Shown here: piece by piece, positions 18,243 to 27,928 of the stretch
Position numbering within the stretch: position 1 is the first letter of the stretch
Layout: every line of letters begins with the position of its first letter
Source of the DNA: Verrucomicrobiales bacterium
GTDB lineage: Bacteria > Verrucomicrobiota > Verrucomicrobiia > Verrucomicrobiales > DEV007
Length of the DNA: 45,546 nt
Reading direction: 5' to 3'
Assembly (NCBI GenBank): GCA_028047635.1
Contig: JAOFXR010000022.1
Location: forward strand, 1-45,546
Translations under genes and position numbers: made by a program
The notes under the pieces: generated by a model
What the model saw: only the letters and a program-made list of their open reading frames with translations
The model's database searches: none
What the model was told of the DNA's origin: nothing

Positions 18243-19025
18243 ATGTCTTCAGTTTCGAACCTAACCATTCCAGAAGAGGATGCTCGATCTATAGTTCGGA
18301 TCCTTGCTGATGTGGCTGGCGTGGAAGGTGGGCATGAGGAGAAGAAGCAGCTTCTTATGGATGGCTTATGCTCTCTTGTGGATGGAGATTTTTGGGCCTG
18401 GGGGCTCGCCGCAGACTACGTCCCGGGAGAAGGCGCCATCTATACTTCCATTATGACTGGCGGTTTGGAAGAAGAGCAAATACCCCGTTTGCTGTTGGCT
18501 CTAGGTGTCCCCGATCTGGACGAAGTGATGGGTCCTTTGGGGAAAGAAATCGGAGAAACGGGAAAGCATGCGACGAGACTTCCCCGCGATTATGATCCGG
18601 ACAACGTGTTCGGAAGAGATGGGGTTCGCCAGCTCTGGGCCGACTCAGGCATAGGGGCTCCTCTAGTATGTTATCGCCCCGTTACTAACAATTGCTTAAG
18701 TGGTATCGGCATTTTCCGGAAGGCTGATCGGCATCCGTTTACTTACCGTGAGGAAAAGATTGCCGACCTTATTCTTTCCGAGGTGGTTTGGTTGCACGAG
18801 CAGGGATGGCCCTGGGAGTCTGCCATGAAAGTGCCTCAGTTACCCAATCGTTGCCGACTTGCTCTGAATTTCCTTCTCGAAGGCCTGCCAAGAAAATAAA
18901 TTGCTTCAGAAATGGGTATCTCAATTCATACGTTGAACGGATATACAAAGCACATCTACGAATTTTATTCGGTTCACTCTCAGGCCGAGTTGGTGAGCCG
19001 GTTCCGCATTGGCGGAGAGAAGTGA
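18243..19025 (+). pseudogene. LuxR-family transcriptional regulator interrupted by in-frame TAA
   Basis: The frame from ATG 18243 codes 218 residues and stops at TAA 18897-18899, right after LNFLLEGLPRK. The same frame then continues for 41 codons (IASEMGISIHTLNGYTKHIY and onward) to TGA 19023-19025. Together they make a normal LuxR-type helix-turn-helix, ending a 260-codon gene; the stop replaces the codon that is often Gln in PRKQIA, a single CAA to TAA change. The N-terminal about 190 residues resemble a GAF-like sensing domain. The protein as written lacks the DNA-recognition helix, so it is probably inactive unless the stop is read through or is a sequence error. There is no partner gene nearby. 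Confidence 0.8.
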
Positions 19026-19079
19026 CCGGAAGAATCACCAACCCAAGAGGGTATGGTTACCGAGATAACCCTGTTCGGT

Positions 19080-19541
19080 TTATCTCTCTGTATACTCTGC
19101 CCAGGAACCAGAGGTCTCCCACACTTTAATGGAGGAAATTCTGACGCTGTCCCTGAGGTGATAATCCGGGTCAACGGGATTGGCGAGATACTCATTGAGA
19201 GCTTCCTTCAAGTAGAGGAAAATATCGCGGGCGAGGACTTCGGTGGTCGGGTCTTCTGACTCGTGGGCAATGACGCGTTCTCCGAAGCGCTTTTTGAATT
19301 CCTCGAAAGCAGGATCGTCGGTGTTCATGCAGATCGCGTGATCGTAGCGGTCGAGCCACTCACTGAGGATGAGTTTGAGGACTTTGAAATCGCAGACCAT
19401 CTCCCGATTATCGAGCGTATCGCTTTCGAGGACACATTCGACCTTTCGGGAATGGCCATGGGGAAAGCGGCACTTATCGGGATGCTTGCTCAGCATGTGA
19501 CCGTTTTCGATTTCAAAGATTCTGCAGATGCGATAGGGCAT
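19080..19541 (-). CDS. queD: 6-pyruvoyl-tetrahydropterin synthase / QueD-family protein
   Basis: A 153-residue protein of the PTPS/QueD family. Zinc ligands are His15 (ENGH), His28 and His30 (FPHGH), and Cys24 is the catalytic Cys (KCRFPHGHS). The C-terminal KVWETSGSWAEY supplies the conserved Glu that anchors the pterin substrate. In bacteria QueD usually makes 6-carboxy-tetrahydropterin for queuosine or 7-deazapurine synthesis; other paralogues act in pterin metabolism, and no queuosine genes are adjacent to settle it. It is somewhat longer than E. coli QueD (121). The start is ATG 19541; the frame runs to a TTG at 19574. Confidence 0.8.
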   Translation of the reverse strand: MPYRICRIFEIENGHMLSKHPDKCRFPHGHSRKVECVLESDTLDNREMVCDFKVLKLILSEWLDRYDHAICMNTDDPAFEEFKKRFGERVIAHESEDPTTEVLARDIFLYLKEALNEYLANPVDPDYHLRDSVRISSIKVWETSGSWAEYTER

Positions 19542-19689
19542 GAGGTTTTCGGGCCTTGAATCTTCACGGTGCAAGGATGAAACGCAAGTCGTGGCCGAAC
19601 AATTGTTGTGGTATGCAATCGGTGTTTGTCAAAAAACGCCAAAATTGTTTCAAAAATAGCTTGGCGAAGAGGAGGGTATTGGTCTCTGT

Positions 19690-22600
19690 ATGGCACGGGA
19701 ATTGCGATTTACGAAACTCCCCACCCAACTATTTATGATGAAGCATTTTCTCCAGGATCGAATTGGCTTTCGCGGTGAAGCACCCCGTGCGGGCGACCAG
19801 GATGACGAAACTGCCCGGGAATACATTAATTTGAAGCTGGCTTCCCGTAGTTTTCCTATCGTCGGCGAAGTCGAGGATTTTCCATTCCTGGAAATGGCCC
19901 GCTCGTTGATTTTGAACTTTCAAGAGCGGCTTCGTCTTCTCGAAAGTCATCGCGCTCCTGTTGACACTCATATTTCAAATTGGCTTGAGGGATATCTCGA
20001 AGACACCGATGTTTTTGCTCCGGGAGAGTCGATGCTGCCGAATCCACTGGTTTTGGAGCGACATGGTCTCGCCCGGCTTCTTTCACTGCCTGCTGAAGGT
20101 GCCAAATTTGAGTCCGACATCGTTTCCAGCTATCGGACCTGGCAGGGGGGTGTCATAATCCCGCCAAGGACAAGCGCACGACTAAGGGGGTGTTCCACGT
20201 GGCTGAAGGTGTTTGCCAATAGCGGCAGACAAGCTTGCGGTCCTTAAGCAAACATTCGCCGCGATGTTGAAAGTCGCGTTGAACTCGCCGGATGATCTCA
20301 TGGTAGTTCCCTTTACCAGTGAGGAAAAAGAGCCGGTAAAAGCGTTTGTTTCCCTGATGTTGCGCCCCGTGATCAGTCCTGAAGTTCCCGAGGTGTATGC
20401 GGAAAAACGATGGAGACTCGTTTTTTTGCTCCAGGTAATTTGGTCAGTAATCTTGATTTTGTTGAGACGATTTTTGGAAACGCAGGTGATCCATTTCTGC
20501 CGGAAAATGACGCGCGCCTTGATGTTCGTCATTGGTCTGGTCACACCGGGTGTGTGATTCTGACTCCGCATCTGACAAAGGTGAAAAAGAAGGACGTGGG
20601 ACTTCCCCATATCTCAGAAGCGACGGATCAGCAGAAGGCTCACGGGATGTGTTGGGAGTCTGAGGACGAACTTTACAACAATGGATCGGCTTTCAAGCTG
20701 ACGGCTCGCGATTCGAAAGGGGTTGTCGTCACGATGATTGCCGACAACTATTTCGGCTATTGCAAGAAAGAGGTCAAAACGCAGATCAGTTACGCGACCA
20801 GCCTCTACGGGTTGGCGGAAGAGGAGCATGCGGGGGGAGCCCTGGTTTTTCCTTCCTTTGATCTGGGTGAGCATTTCTCATTGAGCGATTTCCGTCGGAA
20901 TGTCGACCATACGTTCAATGAGGTGGTTTCGCGTTACGGTGATCGCATGGATCTGAAGGCTGAAGGCTATGGGGTTGATAAGGATTATTCCTCTATTTTG
21001 TATATTCCCGAGGATGCTTACATCGATTTGAGAGATCAGTCGGTGAGCTGGACAAAGGATGGTGAGCCGCAGTCAATCCCGCTGCAGCCCCAATTTACCT
21101 ATATTCTACCTTCGGGTTACAAGGTCGAGATGAGGAAGCCTTCCGCCGGGCAACGTTGGCGTCTTGTTGGAACCAATGCGGAGGGGACTTTTTGTCACAA
21201 GCCTTGCACGGTTTCCGCTTCCGTGTCGACAGTATCAACGGCGAGTCGGGAGTTCTTCTCAAATACCGTTTCAATCAGGTCATGACGCAGTATCTCCGCG
21301 TTGGATACTCTCGTGATGAGTCGTGGCGTATGTTCAGTCTGCGCAAAGATTTCGTTCCAAGCACGAAGCTACAGCGTGAGGATGATATCACTGCTTCGAT
21401 TACGATTCCGGCGGAGGATCTCGATGAATCCTTCCTTCACCCGGACGTGAGGTTCCCTGCGTATAAGTTCGCGACTAATTGTGAATATCGACTTTTCCAG
21501 CGTCCTGATGATGCGATTCATCGCGGTTATGATAAGCAGGCGGAGCTTGATTTTTCGAAGGGAGAAAACTTCTTTTCAAACTACGAGCCTAAGACTCGTG
21601 AAGAGGGGGAAGCAATCGTGAGCGACTCGATTCGATTTGAAAAGTTCACTACCCCGCTCAAAAAGATGCTGACGAAATTCGTCAAAGCCAAGTCGGGTCC
21701 GGGCTATGTGGTCAGTTCTGCTCATCCGCGCATCGTCGATGGAAAGCCGAGCGAGAACCCTCGTTATTTGCAGAACCGGCCCGATCTTGAGAATCCTCGA
21801 AGTGAATATCTCGGGGAACTGGGTTCGCGTCTGTATCGTCGCATTGATGAAGGGCGTCCTGTTTATAACCCGGTTCACGCGGTCCTTCCGGGGCGGCGGA
21901 ACAACGCGGGTGATCCGGTGAAAGGAATTCGTGCCCTCGCGGTCTTCGGTCCGCTGCACTATCAGGAACTTCCCGAGCTCTTCATGGATTTCATCGCCAG
22001 CCTGACCGGGAAATCGCCGTCTACGACCGGTGCGGGATCAGAAGGAGCGCTCACGAAGGGGCCGTTTAACGCGTTGCTTCCTGTAGTCGACCTGAATGCT
22101 GCCTTGTTGAGTTACCTCATGACTGGCTACGAAGGGTTTAGTTCTGCGGCCGGCTACATCGGTCCTAAATATCGGGTCGATCATGATATCAGTCTCCTCG
22201 TGCCTGAAGTATGGAGCCGCATGTTTCTTCATGAGCGTTGCCCGAAGTGGCTTATTGAGCATGGATTCCTCGAAGAAATGAGTGATTTCGATGAGGGCGG
22301 AGAGACGATCCATGGAAGTCGTCTTGGTTATCGGATTACTTCGAGGTTCGTTAAGGTGTTCTTTGGACGGATCTTCGCCGAGCCCGCAAGTGTTTTCGTT
22401 GAAGATATGCTTAGACCTGAGCTGCAGGATCATGACCAGTTTGTCGATGGCATTAAAAATATTACAGAGACGCAGCAAAAAGTCGCCACGAGTTATTTCG
22501 AGGATGGCGGTATTGATCTGGCGATTCCTCCTCTCAAAGCACTGCTGCACATCATGGCTCATGGTGAGTATGAAGGGAAAACGATTCAGGATCCTGAAAT

Positions 22601-22883
22601 ACGTGGTTTGTTTGACCGTGAGAAGGTTCTCGCGAGTGATTGGTATCAGGAGCGGCTCGAGGCAAAGAAAGATCTGCGCCTCAGAATGATGCGTGACCAT
22701 ATCGTGTGCCTTGAGGAGTTTTTGCATAAACAAAACTACGCGCTGGAAGCAGAGCGACTCGAGCTGAGCACTCGGCTTGAGGAGACGAAGGTGTCGCTCG
22801 CTGGTTTTGAGGCAAACTCGGAGGTTTATATCAAGCGGATCACCGGATCAATCGGGGTAGAACCTAGCTTTTATCGGGAATAG
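19690..22883 (+). pseudogene. Large conserved enzyme, possibly PPi-dependent PEP carboxykinase, broken by four frameshifts
   Basis: Five open segments in changing frames join into one protein of about 1,065 residues if a base is restored at four homopolymers: G6 (20145-20150), T3 (20212-20214), A5 (20403-20407) and T5 (21189-21193). The joins read smoothly: WQGG-CHNPAKDKRTTKG, HVAEGV-LPIAADKL, VYAEK-TMETRFFAPG and AEGTF-LSQALHGFRF. Segments such as IADNYFGYCKKEVKTQISYA and GLAEEEHAGGALVFPSFD look like a conserved catalytic core. From memory this resembles the diphosphate-dependent phosphoenolpyruvate carboxykinase family, which has about this length, but I hold the function at low confidence. 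The start may be ATG 19690 or 19735. A strong terminator follows at 22918. Confidence 0.7.
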
Positions 22884-22917
22884 CGTCAGACCAGTGCTAC
22901 AGGACTTTCGAAGAATT

Positions 22918-22962
22918 CTCACGCAGAGGCGCAGAGTTTGTTTAATCTCTGCGTGAGATCAT
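22918..22962. terminator. Hairpin terminator between convergent genes
   Basis: A perfect 11-bp stem (CTCACGCAGAG at 22918-22928 with CTCTGCGTGAG at 22947-22957) with an 18-base loop, followed by ATCATTTTT. It separates the large plus-strand gene from the minus-strand amidase and can serve the plus strand; the minus side has no clear T run. Confidence 0.75.
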
Positions 22963-22985
22963 TTTTCAGGTTGCACGATTTCTCT

Positions 22986-24290
22986 TCATCGAACCTTTCG
23001 ATAGTAATTCACGAGGCCGGCGGTGATGCCGTCGGCATACTCCTGGTAAATATTCTTACGGTAGATGCCGTTGATCTCGCGGAGCCCTGCGTATTCGCCT
23101 TCCTGCACCCGACCATGGATTTCACGGTGATTCATACAATAGGGCTCGAAGAAGACGACGGGGCAAAAGAAGACGCGGTTCGCGAGCAGGTTTCTTGCCC
23201 AGACGAGGTCGTTGTCATTCACTGCCATTCCGTTCGTCCCGTCATAGTGAAAGGAAGGGAGGCGGGTCTCTTTCTTCATCGTTCGTGAAATCTCGTCTGA
23301 TAGATCGAGCTCTTCGTAGTAAACTCGTTGCAGAATTCGCATGATCATTTCGAAACGGGTATCGTCTTCCGCGATTTCCCCTTTGCTGTAGCAGCCATTG
23401 ATAAGGAGGTGAAGGTGGTTGGGGCTGCGAAATGAGGGGCGTCGCGAGGTCGCTGGCGAGGCATTAAAGTGCAGGCAAAGCGCAAGGTCGGGTTGGAGGG
23501 TGTCATTGACGAGGTCACCACGACTGCGGATCTCGCTTGATATCGCGAACATCTTTTTTGCGGTGCTCGCGATCAGGCCGCTGGATGGAACTATTTTTCG
23601 CTGCTTCAAGTATTCGACTGCCTCATCCTGGAGTGTTTCGATTCGCTCGGAGGTAACGGGATTGGTGCTGGTTCGGGTTAGCATCACTTCCGCTCCGAGC
23701 AGAGTGAGGTCTCGCTCCAGAATCTTGGCTACTTTGAGAGTCATCTCGCCCTCGTTGACGGAAAGAGTGTCGCGTCCCACTTTGAAATGCCTGTCATCCC
23801 AGGTGACCCATTTGCCACCAATATGTCCGGGGTCGACTGCGATACGAATCCCTTCCAGTGGCTTGGAAGAGTTGACGGGGAGGTCGGGCATCTCCACCGG
23901 TGTCCGCCAGAACTTTGCGGGCGTGCTTGAAAGGTGATTCGAGTTTTTAAATCGAAGCTCGTACCATCCGGCGTCCGGAAAATTCGATTGCTTCAAAATG
24001 AGAGCACGATCGGGCTGGATCAGAATCGTGTCAGTGTAATCTTCGGGCGCGTGGGCGTAGCAATGACGAAGAAGGTAAACGAACTCCTCGCGGCTAATGG
24101 TTTCCTGGAGCGGATCAAGCTGTGTCCAGTCTGGAGCCTCCCCGAGACGGGCGATGTAAGGAGTGGGTGAAGAAGCGTTCTCTGCAAGACCCGACGAGGT
24201 GAGGCACCCACTCAGGGCGACCGCGAGTAAGACGCCTTGCTGAATGACTTTCGCTGAGAGAATGTGGGTGCTGTGATTTATTGCTCTCAA
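22986..24290 (-). CDS. N-acetylmuramoyl-L-alanine amidase, probable lipoprotein
   Basis: A 434-residue cell-wall amidase of the Amidase_3 family, which cuts the bond between muramic acid and the stem peptide. Zinc-site residues appear in IAVDPGHIGG (His), NEGEMTLKVA (Glu) and CLHFNA (His), with a final catalytic Glu likely in VFFEPYCMNH. The N-terminus holds a signal sequence ending in LAVALSGC, a lipobox, so the enzyme is probably lipid-anchored in the envelope. There is a long N-terminal region (about residues 40-145) before the amidase domain. No ATG precedes the signal sequence; the only reasonable start is TTG at 24290. Confidence 0.85.
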   Translation of the reverse strand: MRAINHSTHILSAKVIQQGVLLAVALSGCLTSSGLAENASSPTPYIARLGEAPDWTQLDPLQETISREEFVYLLRHCYAHAPEDYTDTILIQPDRALILKQSNFPDAGWYELRFKNSNHLSSTPAKFWRTPVEMPDLPVNSSKPLEGIRIAVDPGHIGGKWVTWDDRHFKVGRDTLSVNEGEMTLKVAKILERDLTLLGAEVMLTRTSTNPVTSERIETLQDEAVEYLKQRKIVPSSGLIASTAKKMFAISSEIRSRGDLVNDTLQPDLALCLHFNASPATSRRPSFRSPNHLHLLINGCYSKGEIAEDDTRFEMIMRILQRVYYEELDLSDEISRTMKKETRLPSFHYDGTNGMAVNDNDLVWARNLLANRVFFCPVVFFEPYCMNHREIHGRVQEGEYAGLREINGIYRKNIYQEYADGITAGLVNYYRKVR

Positions 24291-24340
24291 CGCAAGGTAG
24301 TTGTTTGAATGCCCCGAATTCTCATGAAAGGTAGTGAAGC

Positions 24341-25135
24341 ATGCTGAGGATTTTATTTCTAGGAGATATTGTGGGGGAACCCGGACGGAAAACCGTAATC
24401 AAAGAGCTTTCGTCTATTCAAGAACGACTCGAGATCGACTTTATTATCGCGAATGGTGAGAACGCTGCCGGGGGGAGAGGCATCACTCCGAAGATCGCGA
24501 TTGATTTGCTTCGCGCCGGCGTGGCGGTGATCACGACGGGTGATCATGTCTGGGATCAGTCGGAGATCATGGATTTTATGGAGTTGGAGCCCAGAGTATT
24601 GCGGCCGATTAACTACCCGGCGGGAACGGTTGGAGCAGGATCAATGGTTCTGGATACGGCGAAAGGGAAGGTAGCGGTGCTCAACGCTCAGGGGCGCAGC
24701 TTTATACAACCTCCGCTGGAGAATCCGTTCCTTATGCTGGAAGCGGAGATTGATAAGCTGAAAGAAGCTGAGGGGGTAAAAGTGATCTTCCTCGATTTCC
24801 ATGCTGAGACGACGAGCGAAAAAATAGCAATCGCCCGCTCACTCGATGGAAAGCTCTCTGCGGTGGTGGGGACCCATACCCATGTGCAAACCGCTGATGA
24901 ACAGATTTTCCCGGGGGGTACTGCTTTTTTGTGCGACGCCGGAATGTGTGGTCCTCTTGAATCGGTCCTCGGACGAGCGATCGAGCCGGTAATTGAGCGC
25001 TTTAAAACAGCCACTCCACGACGATTCCCGGTTGCAAAGGGTGCTGTAGGATTACGGGGAGCGGTCGTTGATATTGATGAAATGACCGGAAAAGCGGTAA
25101 AAATCGAGAGATTTTCTGAGAATTATGACTATTAA
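24341..25135 (+). CDS. ymdB: YmdB-family metallophosphoesterase (TIGR00282)
   Basis: A 264-residue calcineurin-like phosphoesterase of the TIGR00282/YmdB family. Metal-binding motifs are FLGDIVGEPGR, NGENAAGG, TTGDHVWD, DFHAETTSE and GTHTHVQTAD, all at the usual positions; the length is standard. YmdB of Bacillus hydrolyses 2',3'-cyclic nucleotides and influences biofilm and motility decisions; the role here is not known. The start is ATG 24341, 50 bases from the divergent amidase start. The 212-base gap after it leads to the tRNA-Thr/tuf block. Confidence 0.92.
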   Translation: MLRILFLGDIVGEPGRKTVIKELSSIQERLEIDFIIANGENAAGGRGITPKIAIDLLRAGVAVITTGDHVWDQSEIMDFMELEPRVLRPINYPAGTVGAGSMVLDTAKGKVAVLNAQGRSFIQPPLENPFLMLEAEIDKLKEAEGVKVIFLDFHAETTSEKIAIARSLDGKLSAVVGTHTHVQTADEQIFPGGTAFLCDAGMCGPLESVLGRAIEPVIERFKTATPRRFPVAKGAVGLRGAVVDIDEMTGKAVKIERFSENYDY

Positions 25136-25178
25136 TGAAATCTATTCGAGATTTTTAAAGTTAATCCGAATAATTTTT

Positions 25179-25206
25179 TTGACAGGAGCATTGGGTCGAG
25201 TAGTTT
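25179..25206 (+). promoter_or_regulatory. Possible promoter of the tRNA-Thr/tuf operon
   Basis: A perfect TTGACA (25179-25184) is followed after 16 bases by TAGTTT (25201-25206), a weak -10. It lies 140 bases upstream of tRNA-Thr. A second TTGACT at 25281-25286 is nearer but has no good -10. The gap 25136-25347 shows no other feature. Confidence 0.35.
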
Positions 25207-25347
25207 TCGCGGCTAAATCTGCCTAAATGGCAATTAGTCCCGTTGCCCCCACCCGAATGGTTAAGGTTGCTTGGGATTTTTTGACTTAAAGCAGAATTAG
25301 TAACCTGGGTTATGGGATTTATTTCTTTGTGCTCAATGTGCTGAAAA

Positions 25348-25422
<75 letters not shown>

Positions 25423-25538
25423 CGTTGAGATATAGGAAACTGAATAAAACATCATCCAGGGCGATTCCGCAGCGGTAGCTTATCAAGTCCGTCATCGGAG
25501 GGACAGCTTTAAGATAAAAAACAACAAAACAAACGACA

Positions 25539-26723
25539 ATGGCTAAAGAAGCATTCGAACGTAACAAGCCGCACGTGAACGTGGGAACGATTGGTCACGT
25601 TGACCATGGCAAGACGACTCTCACCGCGGCTATCACATCCGCTCTCGCCGATAAAGGATTCGCTGAAAAGCGTGCCTATGACGAGATCGACGGAGCCCCC
25701 GAAGAGCGCGAGCGCGGTATCACGATTTCAACGGCACACGTTGAGTATGAGACGGACATTCGTCACTATGCCCACGTTGATTGCCCCGGGCATGCTGACT
25801 ATGTGAAGAACATGATCACCGGTGCGGCACAGATGGACGGAGCGATTCTCGTTTGTTCAGCTGCTGACGGCCCGATGCCACAGACTCGTGAGCACATCCT
25901 TCTTGCTCGGCAGGTCGGTGTTCCTGCACTCGTGGTTTTCCTTAATAAGGTTGATCAGGTTGATGATGACGAACTTCTCGATCTCGTTGAGATGGAGATT
26001 CGCGAGCTACTCAACATGTATGAATTCCCCGGTGACGATATTCCAATCGTTCGTGGCTCAGCTCTCAAGGCACTTGAGGGTGATGAGGCGCAACTAGCGA
26101 ATATCTATAAGCTTATGGAAGCCGTTGATGAGTATATTCCGCTTCCTGAGCGTCCCGTTGACGGTGACTTCCTGATGCCTGTTGAGGATGTGTTCTCAAT
26201 TGAAGGTCGTGGAACAGTTGCTACCGGTCGTATCGAGCGCGGTATCGTCAAGAAGATGGAAGAGGTTGAGATTGTTGGAATTCGCGACACGCAGAAGACC
26301 ACTATCACAGACATCGAGATGTTCCGTAAGTTGCTCGACGAAGGTCGTGCTGGTGATAATGTTGGACTTCTTGTTCGTGGACTTAAGAAGGATGACATCG
26401 AGCGTGGTCAAGTGATCGCAAAGCCCGGTTCGATTACTCCTCATACCAAGTTCAAGGCAGAGGTTTATGTCCTCAGTAAGGACGAGGGTGGCCGTCACAC
26501 GCCTTTCTTCAATAACTACCGCCCGCAGTTCTACTTCCGCACTACGGATGTAACTGGTTCTTGTCAGCTTCCGGACGGAGTTGAGATGGTGATGCCTGGT
26601 GACAATGTTGCTATGGAAGTCACTCTCATCACTCCTATTGCGATGGAGAAGACAATTCGATTCGCGATTCGCGAAGGTGGTCGTACTGTTGGTGCAGGTC
26701 GTGTCGGTGAGATCATCGAGTAA
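25539..26723 (+). CDS. tuf: Elongation factor Tu
   Basis: A 394-residue GTPase that delivers aminoacyl-tRNA to the ribosome. The G-domain motifs are all present: P-loop GHVDHGKT (residues 18-25), switch region [18 protein letters not shown], and the base-recognition segment VRGSALKAL; domains 2 and 3 follow at normal length. Codon use is strongly biased, as expected for a very highly expressed gene. The leader before the ATG is A-rich (AACAAAACAAACGACA) with no Shine-Dalgarno sequence. It lies between tRNA-Thr and tRNA-Trp. Confidence 0.99.
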   Translation: MAKEAFERNKPHVNVGTIGHVDHGKTTLTAAITSALADKGFAEKRAYDEIDGAPEERERGITISTAHVEYETDIRHYAHVDCPGHADYVKNMITGAAQMDGAILVCSAADGPMPQTREHILLARQVGVPALVVFLNKVDQVDDDELLDLVEMEIRELLNMYEFPGDDIPIVRGSALKALEGDEAQLANIYKLMEAVDEYIPLPERPVDGDFLMPVEDVFSIEGRGTVATGRIERGIVKKMEEVEIVGIRDTQKTTITDIEMFRKLLDEGRAGDNVGLLVRGLKKDDIERGQVIAKPGSITPHTKFKAEVYVLSKDEGGRHTPFFNNYRPQFYFRTTDVTGSCQLPDGVEMVMPGDNVAMEVTLITPIAMEKTIRFAIREGGRTVGAGRVGEIIE

Positions 26724-26745
26724 TATACGAATTCAGGGTTTATTT

Positions 26746-26829
26746 CAGGAATGTCTCTTCGGAGATCTTCCTGATAGCCTGAGATTTTTGGCGGAGGGAA
26801 TTCGAGTTTTCGGATTCCCTCTTTCCGCC
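26746..26829 (+). repeat. Two stem-loops between tuf and tRNA-Trp
   Basis: The first (26746-26773) pairs CAGGAA with TTCCTG and TCTC with GAGA around a UUCG tetraloop. The second (26790-26829) pairs GGCGGA-GGGAAT with ATTCCCT-TTCCGCC. Neither is followed at once by a T run, so they may be processing or stability elements that separate the tuf mRNA from tRNA-Trp. A tandem AAGGCGTT repeat (26833-26848) follows. Confidence 0.5.
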
Positions 26830-26867
26830 GCTAAGGCGTTAAGGCGTTAAGTCTTATTTTTAGTAAA

Positions 26868-26943
26868 AGGGTAGTAGCTCAATTGGTAGAGTAGCGGTCT
26901 CCAAAACCGTTGGTTCTGAGTTCGAGTCTCAGTTGCCCTGCCA
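26868..26943 (+). tRNA. tRNA-Trp (anticodon CCA)
   Basis: A 76-base cloverleaf: acceptor AGGGTAG pairs with TTGCCCT (one G-T pair), D arm GCTC...GAGT, anticodon stem CGGTC/ACCG with loop CTCCAAA giving CCA, T arm CTGAG-TTCGAGT-CTCAG, and encoded CCA at 26941-26943. It lies between tuf and secE, the conserved bacterial order. Confidence 0.96.
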
Positions 26944-26994
26944 CTTCAGGGGTTTTCCTGAAGATTTTTACACCAGTAAGCGATCACAAAGAAG

Positions 26995-27207
26995 ATGAAG
27001 ATTGGAAAGTATTTCGGAGAAGTTCGCACGGAGCTGAAAAAAGCAACCTGGCCTTGGGATCCTAAGGAGAAGGGGTTGAAGAAGTATAAGCAGCTCATCG
27101 ATTCGACTATTGTGGTCCTGATAGCGATGGTCCTCCTGGGGGCGTTTGTTGCGACGATCGATTTTGCGATGCGCAATGTGATGTCGTTCCTCACTACTGG
27201 ATTTTAG
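26995..27207 (+). CDS. secE: Protein translocase subunit SecE
   Basis: A 70-residue small SecE with the conserved amphipathic segment KYFGEVRTELKKATWP (RxELKKxxWP core) and one membrane helix (about residues 39-58). SecE clamps SecY in the SecYEG export channel. The length is typical of single-helix SecE. The insertion GWDPKEKGL-like stretch after TWPW is slightly longer than usual. The ATG has AAAGAAG upstream. nusG follows after 65 bases, as in most bacteria. Confidence 0.96.
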   Translation: MKIGKYFGEVRTELKKATWPWDPKEKGLKKYKQLIDSTIVVLIAMVLLGAFVATIDFAMRNVMSFLTTGF

Positions 27208-27272
27208 CCAACTGGATTGAGCCGGTTTTATTTCGGCTAACATTCTATTTTATTTTTTATATTTTTCAAGCA

Positions 27273-27842
27273 ATGCCAACGATTCCCGCACCGAACGACC
27301 AATGGTATGTTATTCACGTTCTCTCCGGACAGGAGCTGAAAGTTCGTGACAGCATTGAGCGTCGCATTGCCGCCGAGGAAATGAGTGATGTCATTTTCGA
27401 GGTTCTTGTCCCTCAGGAAAGAGTTTCCGAGGTCAAGGCGGGAAAGAAGCGCGAGGCAAATCGTAAATTCTATCCCGGCTACATCATCATCAACATGCAC
27501 CTCTTGCATGATGACAATACACTCGTTGGGCGCACTTGGTATTTCGTTCAGGAAACCGACGGGGTAATTAATTTTGCCGGATCGAAGGACCGGCCCATGC
27601 CAATGCCTAAAGGCGAGGTTGAGGGAATGCTCAACCAGATTAAGGAGCGCGAAGGTTCCATTAAGCCTGCGGTTGCCTTTGAGACCGGTGATACGGTGAT
27701 CGTTTCAGACGGTCCTTTTGAGGGGCAGAACGGCGTCGTAGCCGAGGTGAATGAAGAGAAGGGTGAGGTTATGGTCTCCGTGAACATCTTCGGGCGTGAA
27801 ACGCTTGTTCCTCTTGAATACTGGCAGGTTGAGATCGCCTAG
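27273..27842 (+). CDS. nusG: Transcription termination/antitermination factor NusG
   Basis: A 189-residue NusG that binds the RNA polymerase clamp and couples transcription to Rho or the ribosome. The N-terminal NGN domain starts with WYVIHVLSGQELKVRDSIER and includes FYPGYIIINM and TWYFVQETDGVINF. The C-terminal KOW domain is GDTVIVSDGPFEGQNGVV, with VNIFGRETLVPLEY at the end. Complete and of standard length. The leader is AT-rich without a Shine-Dalgarno sequence. Confidence 0.98.
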   Translation: MPTIPAPNDQWYVIHVLSGQELKVRDSIERRIAAEEMSDVIFEVLVPQERVSEVKAGKKREANRKFYPGYIIINMHLLHDDNTLVGRTWYFVQETDGVINFAGSKDRPMPMPKGEVEGMLNQIKEREGSIKPAVAFETGDTVIVSDGPFEGQNGVVAEVNEEKGEVMVSVNIFGRETLVPLEYWQVEIA

Positions 27843-27928
27843 CTGGAAAATGAATTTGTGGCCGGGGAGCGATGTTAGCCCGCCGGTTATAGCTGAGAAG
27901 CAATATTGAATTAAACAACAAAAGCACG

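Noticed and set aside
20213..20557. 114-codon frame as an independent membrane protein
   Set aside because: Its first part is in-frame sequence of the broken large enzyme and its hydrophobic end comes from reading past the 20403-20407 frameshift.
25310..25318. TTATGGGAT shared by the regions before tRNA-Thr and before the proline-rich gene (7371-7379)
   Set aside because: Spacing from the TTGAC element differs (23 versus 19 bases), so it is probably chance.
27861..27899. L1-protein binding site in the rplK leader
   Set aside because: GCCGG and CCGG can pair around a GGGAGCGATG loop, but I could not match the known asymmetric L1 site with confidence, so it is only mentioned under rplK.
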